Positions 47,479 to 57,411 of a DNA stretch of 64,000 nt are shown here, piece by piece; the first letter of the stretch is position 1, and every line of letters begins with the position of its first letter. The position numbers were made by a program, and so were the translations under genes. The notes under the pieces are model-generated. The model saw nothing but the letters and a program-made list of their open reading frames with translations. It was not told the origin of the DNA and did not search any database. The DNA is taken from positions 2,356,001 through 2,420,000 of the forward strand of contig NZ_CP074570.1 of assembly GCF_019900845.1 (NCBI RefSeq), written 5' to 3'. The stretch is from Paraneptunicella aestuarii. Its GTDB lineage: Bacteria > Pseudomonadota > Gammaproteobacteria > Enterobacterales > Alteromonadaceae.

Positions 47479-48557
47479 TCAATGCAAACCTGTTAGATTT
47501 GGTCGGTAACACGCCCATTGTTAATCTCAAGCCCTTTGATGAAAACGATTTTTCTAACGGCGATTGTAGTGCGGATATTTACGCCAAGCTGGAGTATTAC
47601 AATCCAACCGGAAGCATTAAGGATCGCCCTGCGGCTTACATTATTCGTCACCTGCTGTTAAGCGGAGAAATCAATAAAAACAGCACCATTATTGAGTCTT
47701 CATCTGGCAACTTTGGCATTGCATTGGCGGCAATTTGTAAGTCGGAAGGCATTCGATTTATTTGTGTTATCGACCCTAATATCCTTAGTCATAATGAGTT
47801 TTTATTGCGCCAATATGGTGCTGAGATCGTGAAAGTATCAGAGCGTGATGATACTGGTGGTTATCTGAAAACCCGATTACAGAAAATCCAGGAGTTGAAA
47901 GAGCATAATCCGGATTTTGTCTGGATCAACCAATATGCCAATCCGCGTAATGCCATGGCACACTACTATGGCACTGGAATGGAAATCTATAAAACCTTTG
48001 CCGATCAAGGGTTGGACTATATTTTCATTGCGGCGAGCTCAGGCGGCACGATTGCCGGAACCTCACAAATCCTTAAAGAGCAGTTTCCGCAAATTAAGGT
48101 GATTGCCGTTGATGTGGAGGGCTCTGTGATATTCAGCGATGAGCCCAAGAAACGTTATATCCCGGGGATGGGATCCAGCATTCGCCCGGAACAGGTGAAA
48201 AGGGCACATATTGACCAGATTATTCATGTAAAAGAAAAGGATATCATTGATGGCTGCATGGAATTAATGCATCACCACAGTCTGTTTGTTGGTGGTTCAT
48301 CGGGAGCCGTTTATGTTGCCATGAAGCAGTTTATTCGTTCAAAAGAGTTTGTCAGTTCCTATATCAAACCCAATTACCCCGACAATAAAGGTTCCAAGAA
48401 CACTCAAAGCTGTCATCCAAAGATGTTGATGTTATTTCCGGATCGTGGTGATCGCTATACATCGACTGTATACAATGAGCAGTGGGTAAAAGAACATTAC
48501 GTGGACAATTTAACGTTAGAAAGCATTATTGAGGAAAATCGCGAGATAGCTCTATAG
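47475..48557 (+). CDS. sbnA: SbnA-like PLP enzyme for 2,3-diaminopropionate synthesis
   Basis: A 360-residue cysteine-synthase-fold enzyme. SbnA joins O-phosphoserine and glutamate to give N-(2-amino-2-carboxyethyl)-L-glutamate, the SbnB substrate. The PLP lysine is in PTGSIKDRPA near residue 48. The cofactor phosphate loop is SSGGTIAGT near 188 and the substrate loop SSSGNFGIA near 75. A C-terminal extension (LFPDRGDRYTSTVYN) is typical of this family. Translationally coupled to sbnB. It is the last gene of the cluster, followed by a hairpin at 48601-48635. Confidence 0.9.
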   Translation: MINANLLDLVGNTPIVNLKPFDENDFSNGDCSADIYAKLEYYNPTGSIKDRPAAYIIRHLLLSGEINKNSTIIESSSGNFGIALAAICKSEGIRFICVIDPNILSHNEFLLRQYGAEIVKVSERDDTGGYLKTRLQKIQELKEHNPDFVWINQYANPRNAMAHYYGTGMEIYKTFADQGLDYIFIAASSGGTIAGTSQILKEQFPQIKVIAVDVEGSVIFSDEPKKRYIPGMGSSIRPEQVKRAHIDQIIHVKEKDIIDGCMELMHHHSLFVGGSSGAVYVAMKQFIRSKEFVSSYIKPNYPDNKGSKNTQSCHPKMLMLFPDRGDRYTSTVYNEQWVKEHYVDNLTLESIIEENREIAL

Positions 48558-48600
48558 CCCTTGTTTTTATTGACGACGTCACAAGTAAATATCAAAAATA

Positions 48601-48635
48601 AAAAGGCAATATTTGAGCGCCATTTATTGCCTTTT
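48601..48635. terminator. Terminator-like hairpin after the biosynthetic operon
   Basis: AAAAGGCAATA at 48601-48611 and TATTGCCTTTT at 48625-48635 pair perfectly over 11 bases with a 13-base loop. The A/T ends supply the T-rich 3' arm. It lies 43 bases past the sbnA-like stop and separates the cluster from the catalase-peroxidase gene. Confidence 0.65.
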
Positions 48636-48839
48636 AACCTTCCATTTCCGTCCTCATCTACTCTTCTTCTACATCGTTTTTTCGAATTAATCAAAAGTCA
48701 TGATAGCTATTTTCGATTATGACAATCAATTTATTGGGTTTAGTAAATTCTCCAAACCTGACTATAACTACAAGAGTTTATTAAACCTGATCAGCTCAGG
48801 TTGTGAATGTTCTAAAACAAGTAATAAGGAACAACAATC

Positions 48840-51059
48840 ATGTTAAAGAAGTCAATACCCGTAGTAGCAGCTATTACGGTGGCAGTGTCCTCTCTAATGT
48901 CTGTAAGCAGTGTACAGGCAATGGGCGAAGCACGAAGCAATCACTTTTGGTGGCCAGAGCAACTGAATCTTTCACCACTAAGACAGCATTCGCCTGAGTC
49001 CAATCCTTATGGTGCTGATTTTGATTATGCGAAAGAATTCGCGACGCTTGATCTGAAAGAAGTGAAAAAAGATATCGAGCAAACATTAACTACGTCACAA
49101 GATTGGTGGCCGGCGGACTGGGGGCATTATGGCCCGTTTATGATCCGTATGGCATGGCACAGCGCCGGTGTTTACCGTGTGCATGATGGTCGTGGCGGCG
49201 CGGCAGGTGGTCAACAACGTTTTGATCCTCTAAACAGCTGGCCAGATAACGCAAACCTCGACAAAGCGCGTCGCTTATTGTGGCCTGTAAAACAGAAATA
49301 TGGTCGCAAACTGTCTTGGGCTGATTTGATGGTGCTAGCGGGTAACGTCGCACTTGAGTCTATGGGCTTTAAAACCTTCGGATTTGCCGGTGGTCGTTCT
49401 GACGATTGGGAGCCTGATTTGGTTTACTGGGGGCCAGAAAGCAAGTTTCTTGATGATAAACGCCGTGATAACAAGGGTAAATTGAAAGGGCCTTTGGCAG
49501 CAGTTCAAATGGGGTTGATTTATGTTAACCCGGAAGGCCCAAATGGGGTTCCTGATCCTTTATTAGCGGCAGAAGATATCCGTATGTCATTTGGTCGCAT
49601 GGCAATGAATGACGAAGAAATTGTTGCTTTGATTGCTGGCGGTCATACCTTCGGTAAAACCCACGGTGCGAAAAGCCCGGAAGGTTGCGTAGGTAAAGAA
49701 CCTGCGGCCGGAGCCATTGAAGATCAAGGCTTGGGCTGGAAAAATAAATGTGGTTCTGGTAAAGGTGCAGACACTATTACCAGTGGTCTGGAAGGCGCGT
49801 GGACGGTTACCCCAACGCAATGGTCAACCAACTTCCTTGATAATTTGATGACCTTTAACTGGGTTAAAACCAAGAGCCCAGCAGGTGCAACACAGTGGGT
49901 TCCGGAAGACAAAGCAGCTCACCAATTGGTGGCTGATGCGCATATTGAAGGAAAACGTAACCCGCCAACTATGTTGACAACCGATATTGCATTGAAGGAA
50001 GACCCTAAATTCCGCGCTATTGTTGAGCGTTTCCGTAGTGATCCTTCTCAATATGAAATGGCCTTTGCAAAAGCATGGTTTAAGTTAACTCACCGTGACA
50101 TGGGGCCTCGCGCACGCTATGTGGGCTCGGAAGTACCTCAGGAAGTGCTAACCTGGCAAGATCCTATCCCAGCGGTTGATTATAAGCAGGTAAACAGTAA
50201 AGACATCAGCAAGTTGAAAAAACAAATTCTGGATTCGGGTTTAACCATTCCTGAGTTGGTAAGAACGGCATGGGCTTCAGCTTCCAGCCATCGTGTGACA
50301 GACATGCGTGGTGGTGCAAATGGTGCTCGTATACGCTTGGAGCCGCAAATCAACTGGGCGGTTAATAACCCTGCTGAATTGAAAAAAGTGCTGGATAAAT
50401 TGGAGTCAATCCAAACGGCATTCAATAATAAATCCGGTTCCAGAAAGGTTTCTCTGGCTGATGTGATTGTGCTGGGTGGTGCTGCGGCAATTGAAAGTGC
50501 AGCGAAAGAAGCAGGTCATAAAGTGTCGGTTCCTTTTGCTCCTGGTCGAGCTGATGCCTCTCAAGAGCAAACAGAAGTATTGTCTTTCTCTTATCTTGAA
50601 CCTACCGCAGATGCATTCCGTAACTATTACAGTGAAAACAGTTACATGGGGCCAACTGAAATGATGGTGGATAAAGCCAACATGTTAGGTTTGACTGTTC
50701 CTGAAATGACTGTTCTGCTGGGTGGTTTACGTAGTCTGGATGCCAACATCGGTGGTGCAAAACACGGTGTGTTCACAGATAAGCCAGGAACACTAAGTAA
50801 TGATTTCTTCGTTAACTTGTTAGACATGTCTACTGAGTGGAAAAAGTCATCTAATCCTGGTGTTTATGAAGGTAAAGACCGCGTTTCTGGTGAAGTGAAG
50901 TGGACAGCAACGCCTGTAGATCTGATCTTTGGCTCTAACTCTGAATTACGTGCAATAACAGAGGTTTATGCTTCTTCTGATGCGCAAGACAAGTTCTATA
51001 AAGACTTTGTTGATGCGTGGGTAAAAGTCATGAGACTGGATCGCTTTGATCTGAAATAG
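48840..51059 (+). CDS. katG: Exported catalase-peroxidase
   Basis: A bifunctional haem catalase-peroxidase of 739 residues. A Sec signal peptide precedes the core, with cleavage likely after VSSVQA near residue 27, so the enzyme is periplasmic, as in KatP-like forms; standard KatG is cytoplasmic. The Trp-Tyr-Met adduct residues are visible: [17 protein letters not shown] and GRMAMNDEE. The proximal haem histidine is in [11 protein letters not shown]. The C-terminal inactive duplicate domain is present, so the protein is full length. An AAGGA ribosome site lies ten bases before the ATG. It follows the biosynthetic cluster but is separated by a terminator. Confidence 0.95.
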   Translation: MLKKSIPVVAAITVAVSSLMSVSSVQAMGEARSNHFWWPEQLNLSPLRQHSPESNPYGADFDYAKEFATLDLKEVKKDIEQTLTTSQDWWPADWGHYGPFMIRMAWHSAGVYRVHDGRGGAAGGQQRFDPLNSWPDNANLDKARRLLWPVKQKYGRKLSWADLMVLAGNVALESMGFKTFGFAGGRSDDWEPDLVYWGPESKFLDDKRRDNKGKLKGPLAAVQMGLIYVNPEGPNGVPDPLLAAEDIRMSFGRMAMNDEEIVALIAGGHTFGKTHGAKSPEGCVGKEPAAGAIEDQGLGWKNKCGSGKGADTITSGLEGAWTVTPTQWSTNFLDNLMTFNWVKTKSPAGATQWVPEDKAAHQLVADAHIEGKRNPPTMLTTDIALKEDPKFRAIVERFRSDPSQYEMAFAKAWFKLTHRDMGPRARYVGSEVPQEVLTWQDPIPAVDYKQVNSKDISKLKKQILDSGLTIPELVRTAWASASSHRVTDMRGGANGARIRLEPQINWAVNNPAELKKVLDKLESIQTAFNNKSGSRKVSLADVIVLGGAAAIESAAKEAGHKVSVPFAPGRADASQEQTEVLSFSYLEPTADAFRNYYSENSYMGPTEMMVDKANMLGLTVPEMTVLLGGLRSLDANIGGAKHGVFTDKPGTLSNDFFVNLLDMSTEWKKSSNPGVYEGKDRVSGEVKWTATPVDLIFGSNSELRAITEVYASSDAQDKFYKDFVDAWVKVMRLDRFDLK

Positions 51060-51132
51060 ACATGTTGAAACGTTGAAATAAATTGCTGAAGAATCCGTTC
51101 TAACTATTTCAACAAATCAATTTCCAAGCTAA

Positions 51133-51169
51133 GGGCCTTTCAATCTTCGTGATGAAAGGCTCTTTTTTT
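51133..51169 (+). terminator. Rho-independent terminator of katG
   Basis: GGGCCTTTCA at 51133-51142 pairs with TGAAAGGCTC at 51153-51162 (one G-T pair) around a 10-base loop and is followed by seven Ts (51163-51169). Confidence 0.85.
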
Positions 51170-51193
51170 ATGCCTTATGCGGGCTTCACACAG

Positions 51194-51221
51194 AAAAAAG
51201 CCAGAGTCTTTCAACTCTGGC
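51194..51221 (-). terminator. Rho-independent terminator of the subtilase gene
   Basis: On the minus strand GCCAGAGT (51221-51214) and ACTCTGGC (51207-51200) form a perfect 8-bp stem with a 6-base loop, followed by six Ts (51199-51194). It lies about 30 bases past the protease stop. Confidence 0.85.
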
Positions 51222-51251
51222 CTTCACGTTTACACACTATCGAAAAACGAA

Positions 51252-52406
51252 TTACAAGTGGATGATTGAATCCGCGTTGCCATCTGGGTCGCCAGATACT
51301 TTGCCGTCTGTACCAGGGTTGCCGTTACGCATCATGATAACGGCACAAGCTGCTGGAGAAGCCATTGAAGTACCAGACATAGTCGTTGTACCACCACCAT
51401 TTTTAGTAGAAAGGATGCTTACACCTGGTGCAGCATAATCTACTGGTGGGTTACCATAGTTAGACCATGACGCCAGAACATCATTGCTGTCAGAAGCAGA
51501 GATGGTGAATACACGGCTACCATTTGCGCTGGCAGGAGAGTGGTTGTTAGCGTGATCGCCGTCATTACCCGCTGCTAGTACAAAGTAAGCACCAGACTGT
51601 TGAGAAGCCGCAATTACTGCATCATTAAGAGCAGCACTGTAACCCCCCCCCAGGCTCATGTTGGCACAATCACCAGCATTTGCATTAGCACCTACATAAT
51701 CAATACCGGCGATAACACCAGAATAGGTACCTGAACCACGAGAATCCAATACTTTAACTGGAACTACGGTAGCGCCAGCCGCAACACCAACAACGTCAAT
51801 GCCGTTATCTAATGCTGCAATGGTACCCGCTACGTGAGTACCGTGACCGTTTCCATCATCAAAACCAGCATTTTTACCAGTAGTGAAGGCAGAGAAACCA
51901 CGGCTTGCATCAACGTTCAAATCAGCGTGATCCAGGTCGATACCTGTATCGATAACCCATGCAGTGTTGCCAGAACCATCAACTGGACCACCTACACGAG
52001 TAACGCTCCAAGGAACAGTTTGGCCTGAACCGCTACCGCCACCGCCACCTGGAGGACCAGGCATCATGGTAACAATACCGTCAGATTCCATGCTCAGAAC
52101 ATCAACATTGTCACCAAACGCTTCTTGAGCAGCAGCACAAGACATATTGATGGTGAAACCTTTGATTGAGTTCTTGTAAACGTATTGCAATGCCGCTTGA
52201 GCGTTACCGCGAGCTTGAGCTGCTGCAACCATTCCACGAGCACGACCGTCAACGTCGAACTTGGATACGCCATCATTCAAGCGAACAATACATCTGTTTT
52301 GAACGTTAAGGATATCAGCGTTTGCTGAGTTTGTGGGTGCAGGGGTGGCATTAACAGCCCCTACCATAGCCATTGCGATGGCTGTAGCAATCGTAGATTT
52401 ATACAT
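51252..52406 (-). CDS. Exported S8 family serine protease (subtilase)
   Basis: A 384-residue secreted subtilisin-like protease. The signal peptide ends near AVNA (residue 20). An inhibitor-I9-like propeptide covers about 35-115, followed by a Gly/Pro-rich linker. The catalytic triad is visible: Asp in VIDTGID near 151, His in GHGTHVAGT near 187, and Ser in SGTSMASPAACA near 345; most relatives have PHVAG after the serine. The oxyanion asparagine is in AAGNDGD. The domain ends soon after the serine. A run of nine Gs in the coding strand (51651-51643) encodes part of SLGGGYS and could cause slippage. It has its own promoter and terminator. Confidence 0.92.
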   Translation of the reverse strand: MYKSTIATAIAMAMVGAVNATPAPTNSANADILNVQNRCIVRLNDGVSKFDVDGRARGMVAAAQARGNAQAALQYVYKNSIKGFTINMSCAAAQEAFGDNVDVLSMESDGIVTMMPGPPGGGGGSGSGQTVPWSVTRVGGPVDGSGNTAWVIDTGIDLDHADLNVDASRGFSAFTTGKNAGFDDGNGHGTHVAGTIAALDNGIDVVGVAAGATVVPVKVLDSRGSGTYSGVIAGIDYVGANANAGDCANMSLGGGYSAALNDAVIAASQQSGAYFVLAAGNDGDHANNHSPASANGSRVFTISASDSNDVLASWSNYGNPPVDYAAPGVSILSTKNGGGTTTMSGTSMASPAACAVIMMRNGNPGTDGKVSGDPDGNADSIIHL

Positions 52407-52466
52407 ATTTTTTTCCTATCAACTTGTTGTTATTTTTGCTTATGATTTTTTTTATAAAGCAATTTC

Positions 52467-52496
52467 AGTATAGGGGGAATATTTATTACCTTGCAA
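52467..52496 (-). promoter_or_regulatory. Promoter of the subtilase gene
   Basis: On the minus strand TTGCAA (52496-52491) and TATACT (52472-52467) are 18 bases apart, about 60 bases upstream of the protease start codon. The leader has an AGGA ribosome site. Confidence 0.5.
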
Positions 52497-52768
52497 GTGT
52501 AATTAATATTTTTTTAACAAAATAAAAGTTCTTCTAATGGATAGGAAATCCTTTAAACCCTTTAGTGTCAAAGGATGCATGAGATATTAAAAATGACTTA
52601 AAAATTAATTTTCAGTGGCTTTTTTATCAAGAAATAGTCTGAAACTTGAAGGTGGAATAGTAAAAAGATAGTGGAATGAACAGAGTGTTTAAAAGCCCCT
52701 AACCGTACTTTTCAATATAGACAGCAGGGATATAGAGGCTTCTTTTTATGTATATCAGAGTTGATTAG

Positions 52769-52858
52769 TTATGCAGATAGAATATGCCAATAGTGACTTG
52801 ACAATAACGCAACAGAAGCAACTGATAAAACAACGATGTCGATAACTTTCTTTTTCAT
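52769..52858 (-). CDS. Very small hydrophobic peptide (29 aa)
   Basis: ATG at 52858 on the minus strand, preceded by AAAGGTG seven to eight bases away, opens a 29-residue frame: three lysines, then a hydrophobic stretch (VIDIVVLSVASVALL) and a short polar end. It resembles a small membrane peptide. The good ribosome site and Lys-rich start are the only support. Confidence 0.3.
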   Translation of the reverse strand: MKKKVIDIVVLSVASVALLSSHYWHILSA

Positions 52859-53487
52859 GGCATCACCTTTATTTCAACTCATTTTACAACGGGATATCAC
52901 TAAAACATTTTTCTGAAATAGTGATTTCCTTTTTCCAATATATTCCGTTTTACTTTCTACAACGTCCCGATGACGGGATAACAAATGTATAGCAAAGCTG
53001 GGCGAAGAGCGCCCGATAAAATCGAACTCATCAAGCGCTAAAATCTTCACGAGCGACCAAAAAACAAACTAAACGTATCATTGGAAGAAGCTGTTTTATG
53101 ACGTTGAAATTTCATAACTTTATGAAAATTAATGGATTAATTTGAATTTTCCGGACTACCAAAAAGAGGGGGCGTATCGATATGACACGCATCTAGTAAA
53201 TTAGTCTAATATAGATGTATCGCATATTATTTTGTCGTCATGAAAGACGTATTTATGTTCTGCTGAGTAATTTCATGAACTCATTTAGATGTCTACTTTA
53301 ACTACCAGCTGTCAGAAAATCTTGTCTTAAATTTTCCGTTAATCAAATTATTGTTTTCACATTTAAGAATAATTAGAAAGCCTGTATAGCAAGTAATATA
53401 CAAGCAGAATTAAACGTTCATTGCCCATTACATTGGTGATTACAGAGCAATCTGTTTATTTAGCGATGACCAAGAAGGGGTTGAGTA

Positions 53488-54066
53488 ATGAGTACAGGTG
53501 AACATTTAATTGATGAGATACTAAAGAACGATAAATTAATGAGTATTGATAACTGCCCAGGAGTACCAGTAAATATTGGACTGGCAGTGTATGGTTCTGT
53601 TCAGGATGACAAAGGTGGAGTTGTTATTGAGCCTACCGACAAAGATTTATCGAGTGCTATCAATAAGGCCATCGGGTTTAGTGGCGCAAATTCTGAAACC
53701 TCAGTCTGGCATTTTCAGATTGGAAAACCCACACATCATTTTGTTGTTATTCCCTGGTACAGACATTCAACACCCGATTACGGTCAGGTATATACCGTTT
53801 TTATGGCATGGGAGAATGCGTATACGGTTCAACAATATGTGAATGGAAGTGATCCAGCTCCGGATATTGGTGGTACAGGATTCAAACATGTCTGGACCGT
53901 TAGTGAGCTCAATAAAATGCTGACAGACTTAATGACCAAAGACTCGGCATGGGAAGACTACTTTGGTCAGGTGGGGCAATCGCGAGCCAGTAAACTGGAA
54001 TACTGGAAGTACAAAACAATGAGTATTGATAAAGCAGTGAGTAATGTGACCGCTTTTTCTGATTAA
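53488..54066 (+). CDS. Hypothetical protein, 192 aa, no family recognised
   Basis: A soluble protein without signal peptide or membrane segments. Composition and a plausible GGGG ribosome site at 53477-53480 support a real gene. Features visible are an N-terminal helix (EHLIDEILKNDKL), a mixed core with aromatic strands (SVWHFQIGKPTHHFVVIPWYRH, YTVFMAWENAY) and a helical C-terminal third. The strand-rich, His/Trp-containing middle could be a binding domain. It has no operon partner: both sides are gene-poor. I do not recognise a function. Confidence 0.65.
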   Translation: MSTGEHLIDEILKNDKLMSIDNCPGVPVNIGLAVYGSVQDDKGGVVIEPTDKDLSSAINKAIGFSGANSETSVWHFQIGKPTHHFVVIPWYRHSTPDYGQVYTVFMAWENAYTVQQYVNGSDPAPDIGGTGFKHVWTVSELNKMLTDLMTKDSAWEDYFGQVGQSRASKLEYWKYKTMSIDKAVSNVTAFSD

Positions 54067-54454
54067 CTGGCTTGAAATAACTCGGCGTTTGCATGAAAGC
54101 TTCATTTGGGCTACTTAGATTTTGACTACTTAGCCAGAAATACATTTCATGCGGACGCGCATTCCCTTTTCTCTACATATTTACGTATATTTTCCGATAT
54201 AGCATTTATCTATGCATAAAACTGAGCATTTAGGTAAATGCATCATCCCTCTATCTGGAGCTGTTTAGCCACAGGGTAAGAGCATAAAATAGGTTTTGTA
54301 TTAGATTTCCTTTTATAAATATTGAGTTATTGGTTCTTTAAACTGCTCTTGACCATACTTTCGGTAAATGTTGAACTAAAGGGCTTATAATCAAATAACT
54401 CGAAACTCGTTTAAAACTATAAAAATAACTTAAGTCAGCACAAATGGGGTAGCT
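54067..54454. other. Intergenic region, 388 bp
   Basis: There is no gene here. A perfect TATAAT lies at 54386-54391, about 65 bases before the chemoreceptor start, but no good -35 hexamer is found 16-18 bases upstream, so the promoter call is weak. Confidence 0.4.
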
Positions 54455-55768
54455 ATGCTGTTTAACCGTAAACAGAACGATAAATTGGATAATCGTGATG
54501 ATTTAATCAAGCAACTCAAAGCAGAAATAGACAGTATTTCCGAATATTGCACTGTTATTTATTTCTCTCCACAAGGCGAAGTTTTGAGTGCCAGCCCAAG
54601 ATTTTTAGCATTCATGGGGTATTCCCCAGAAGAGATCATTGGCAATCATCACAAGATGTTTTGTCCGACAGAAGTGGCAAACTCGTCAGAATATAGAAGC
54701 TTTTGGTCTGATTTAGCGAAAGGCAAAAGTAAATCAGGTCAATTTTGGCGTAAGAGAAAAGACGGAAATGATATTTGGGTAGAAGCGACTTACATCCCTA
54801 TTGTGTCTAATGGTCAAGTGACCAAAGTCATGAAGATTGCAAACGACGTTACCATTGCCCATGAAAAAGCTGTTAGTAGCCAAGCATTAATTAAAGCCAT
54901 TCACCGTTCAAATGCAGTCATTGAATTTACCCCGGAAGGTATTGTTGTGGATGCCAACGAAAATTTCTTGCAAACGCTTGGATACCAAAACCTGAATGAA
55001 ATTGTCGGTAAGCATCATAAACTATTTTGCGACGACGACTTTTATCAAGAAAATCCTGATTTCTGGAAAGAACTTAGGTCTGGTCAGGTCAAAGATGGTT
55101 TGTTCCGTCGCGTTGATAAGAAAGGCAATACAGTCTGGATAGAGGCAACTTATAACCCGGTTTACGACCAACGTGGTGAAACAATAAAGATTGTTAAAAT
55201 TGCCACCGATGTTACTGACCGGGTAGAAAGACAGTTAGCTATTCAAAAAGCGGCGGAAGTGGCTCACAGCACTTCTGTTGAAACGGCGCAAGTATCTGAA
55301 AGAGGCGCTCAAATCTTAAAAGAGAACCTGAAAAACTCTGAAAAGATAGCCATTGATATTGGTAAATCATCGGGGCTGGTTGAAGAACTTAATGCTCAGT
55401 CAGCAGAGATATCCAAGATAGTAACCACCATTAAGGCGATTGCAGACCAAACCAACTTGCTAGCGCTTAACGCAGCTATAGAAGCCGCAAGAGCAGGGGA
55501 GCACGGTAGAGGTTTCGCCGTTGTTGCCGATGAAGTTAGAACGTTAGCCAGCAGAACAACCACTTCGACAGAAGAGATCAACCAAATGGTTGATAGAAAC
55601 AATCAACTAGTGGCTCAGTCCAGAACCAGCATGGTAGAAGTGACAGAACAGGCTAACCGAAACGCGGAATTAATTTCAGAAGCGTCGGGGATTATCGATG
55701 AAATCCTCAAAGGTGCGGATTATGTCTCGGATATCGTTGGTCAGTTAATGGATAATTCAAACCGATAG
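54455..55768 (+). CDS. BdlA-like cytoplasmic chemoreceptor (PAS-PAS-MCP)
   Basis: A 437-residue soluble chemoreceptor without membrane helices. The first PAS domain (about 25-135) contains GNHHKMFC and the second (about 150-260) GKHHKLFC. Both have the C-terminal KIA(N/T)DVT ending typical of this PAS type. The signalling domain (about 270-437) has the hairpin motif [18 protein letters not shown] and [15 protein letters not shown]. The architecture matches BdlA, a regulator of biofilm dispersal, and related energy or redox sensors; the paired HHK-FC motifs might bind haem or flavin. The function is inferred from architecture only. Confidence 0.88.
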   Translation: MLFNRKQNDKLDNRDDLIKQLKAEIDSISEYCTVIYFSPQGEVLSASPRFLAFMGYSPEEIIGNHHKMFCPTEVANSSEYRSFWSDLAKGKSKSGQFWRKRKDGNDIWVEATYIPIVSNGQVTKVMKIANDVTIAHEKAVSSQALIKAIHRSNAVIEFTPEGIVVDANENFLQTLGYQNLNEIVGKHHKLFCDDDFYQENPDFWKELRSGQVKDGLFRRVDKKGNTVWIEATYNPVYDQRGETIKIVKIATDVTDRVERQLAIQKAAEVAHSTSVETAQVSERGAQILKENLKNSEKIAIDIGKSSGLVEELNAQSAEISKIVTTIKAIADQTNLLALNAAIEAARAGEHGRGFAVVADEVRTLASRTTTSTEEINQMVDRNNQLVAQSRTSMVEVTEQANRNAELISEASGIIDEILKGADYVSDIVGQLMDNSNR

Positions 55769-55797
55769 CGAACAACGAATTCATTCTTCACTTTTTT

Positions 55798-55828
55798 GCG
55801 CCCGTTAATTTAATATGATGGGCGCTTT
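55798..55828 (+). terminator. Terminator-like hairpin after the PAS chemoreceptor
   Basis: GCGCCC at 55798-55803 and GGGCGC at 55820-55825 pair around a 16-base AT-rich loop, followed by only three Ts. It lies 30 bases past the stop codon. Confidence 0.4.
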
Positions 55829-55997
55829 CCTAACTCTTCATTGCGTATTTTCATTATTCTGGTTAACCCATCCCGGTATAACCATCAGCCCTAAAATTTT
55901 CTGCTGAGACTCGCGCTTTAGTGATGTGTTGCTAAACTTACTTAAAGGTAAATTTGTATGCACTTTACTAAGCATTACCCGGAAGGAGTCACAAGCA

Positions 55998-56405
55998 ATG
56001 CATCATCTTTCTATTGGTAAAATTATGGGCGGCTATCATTCGCAAATGCACTTTATCAGGGCTAATGATGATATTAGAAGCGCAGCCAGAAAAATGCTGA
56101 AATTGGATGTATCTGCATTGCCGGTTATCGGTGACGAAGCTGATATTGTAGGGCTTTTGACATCAAGGGATATATTGAATGGCTATGTGTCACATGATGA
56201 TGTGCCTCTGGTTTTAAGCGTGATGAATAAAGACTTTGTTGCCGTCAAAAAATCAGATTCAATCCAATACGTTGCCAATATAATGGGTAAGCTCGGTGTT
56301 CATCACATCATTGTTGAGCATAATGGATTAGTCTGCGGCATTGTCTCTAGTTACGATTTTTTGAGGCTTTATAAAGAACCCGAAGAGACTATTGAGACTA
56401 CCTGA
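55998..56405 (+). CDS. CBS domain pair protein
   Basis: A protein of about 135 residues made almost wholly of two CBS motifs: the first around IRANDDIRSAARKMLKLDVSALPV followed by IVGLLTSRDIL, the second around VKKSDSIQYVANIMGKLGVHHIIV followed by GIVSSYDFL. Such pairs bind adenine nucleotides and regulate partner proteins. The start is set at ATG 55998, seven bases after a strong GGAAGGAG site (55981-55988). The longer in-frame extension to 55926 has no ribosome site. It stands alone. Confidence 0.85.
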   Translation: MHHLSIGKIMGGYHSQMHFIRANDDIRSAARKMLKLDVSALPVIGDEADIVGLLTSRDILNGYVSHDDVPLVLSVMNKDFVAVKKSDSIQYVANIMGKLGVHHIIVEHNGLVCGIVSSYDFLRLYKEPEETIETT

Positions 56406-56491
56406 TAGAGCCTGGCTATTGAAGCCGGATAAACTGCATGTATCAAATTAAATTGCCCCGCAAAGTGGTAAGGCTTGTGTTTACCGGATAT

Positions 56492-56758
56492 CTATGAACT
56501 GTGCTTTTCTTTTTTGCGCCCCAAGAGGTAATAAGCAATAACGGATAAGCTAGCTAACGGTATGCATAATGTAAAATATCCTATGGGGTAAAATACAACA
56601 CCCCCGCCTTTATAAATGAAGTGAAAATGAAAAATGCTAAAGAAATAATAAGTAACAAAGGGTTGAATGGCCAGGGCGACTCCACCGAACAGGGGGCGGT
56701 AGTGATTCATAATACCTACACACGTGAGGCTAATAATAGAAAAAATAATAAATAGCAT
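56492..56758 (-). CDS. Small membrane protein (88 aa)
   Basis: Hydrophobic protein with about three predicted membrane segments (LFIIFSIISLTCVGI; GGVALAIQPFVTYYFF; YFTLCIPLASLSVIAYYLL) and a basic C-terminal tail (GRKKEKHSS). The layout resembles short inner-membrane proteins of unknown function. No family is recognised. It runs opposite to its neighbours. Confidence 0.5.
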   Translation of the reverse strand: MLFIIFSIISLTCVGIMNHYRPLFGGVALAIQPFVTYYFFSIFHFHFIYKGGGVVFYPIGYFTLCIPLASLSVIAYYLLGRKKEKHSS

Positions 56759-56969
56759 GCCTGTTACATAGAACTCGGTTGGTTAAAGAACTTTTTCATG
56801 AGTCTCAGTTTCGTTTTGTTTTTTCTGCATAATGACGGGCATTATAACCGATGCTCTGTTATACGCTTAACGCTTCGTTTTCAAGTTAAGCTTTCACCAT
56901 TGAACATGATCACTATAGCCTCTACACTTCCCGATAAATATTTTTTATCTTCTTGGCGCGGTAAATGTA

Positions 56970-57386
56970 ATGCGCAGCGTTTTTTTCATTGGGGGAATTC
57001 TCCCTTTTCTATTAACGAGTTGTACTTACTCACTTGACGAGCATTTTATATTTGAATGTCATTCCCCTGATGAAATGTATAACGCGCAATCTATAGCAGT
57101 ACAAGGGGGCGGGGCGGCAGGAAGTCAGTATATCAACATCTACATTACAAAAGCAGATGATGAAGAATTCAAGACCAGAGTTATGGTTACTTCAACATCA
57201 GATAAGCTTATTCTTGAATGGAAGAAAGGAAATAATCTTATGATTACCGTAGATGATGTTCGCATATACGAGTTCAAAAACCATTTTGATGAATCCGTAT
57301 ATTGGGAACAAACAGGACAAGGGAAAATAGAATTTCAATATAGGGCCTTTAACGATAGCGAAAAAGTAAGCCAATGCATCAATTAG
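56970..57386 (+). CDS. Small lipoprotein, unknown function
   Basis: A 138-residue protein with a lipoprotein signal (RSVFFIGGILPFLLTSC, with the lipobox cysteine near residue 18). The mature part is beta-strand-rich (QYINIYITKADD, RVMVTSTSDKLILEW) and contains two further cysteines, one in FECHSP and one near the C-terminus. No family is recognised. It is followed closely by two more small coding frames on the same strand, possibly an operon. Confidence 0.6.
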   Translation: MRSVFFIGGILPFLLTSCTYSLDEHFIFECHSPDEMYNAQSIAVQGGGAAGSQYINIYITKADDEEFKTRVMVTSTSDKLILEWKKGNNLMITVDDVRIYEFKNHFDESVYWEQTGQGKIEFQYRAFNDSEKVSQCIN

Positions 57387-57411
57387 AGGTATTAAATCAC
57401 TCATTCGCATA

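Larger units (their letters stand above)
52407..53487. other. Gene-poor interval, about 1.08 kb
   Basis: AT-rich. It contains the subtilase promoter and one tiny minus-strand frame (52769-52858), described separately. A short TCCCG/CGGGA hairpin sits at 52967-52980. I see no other gene or mobile-element signature. Confidence 0.5.
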
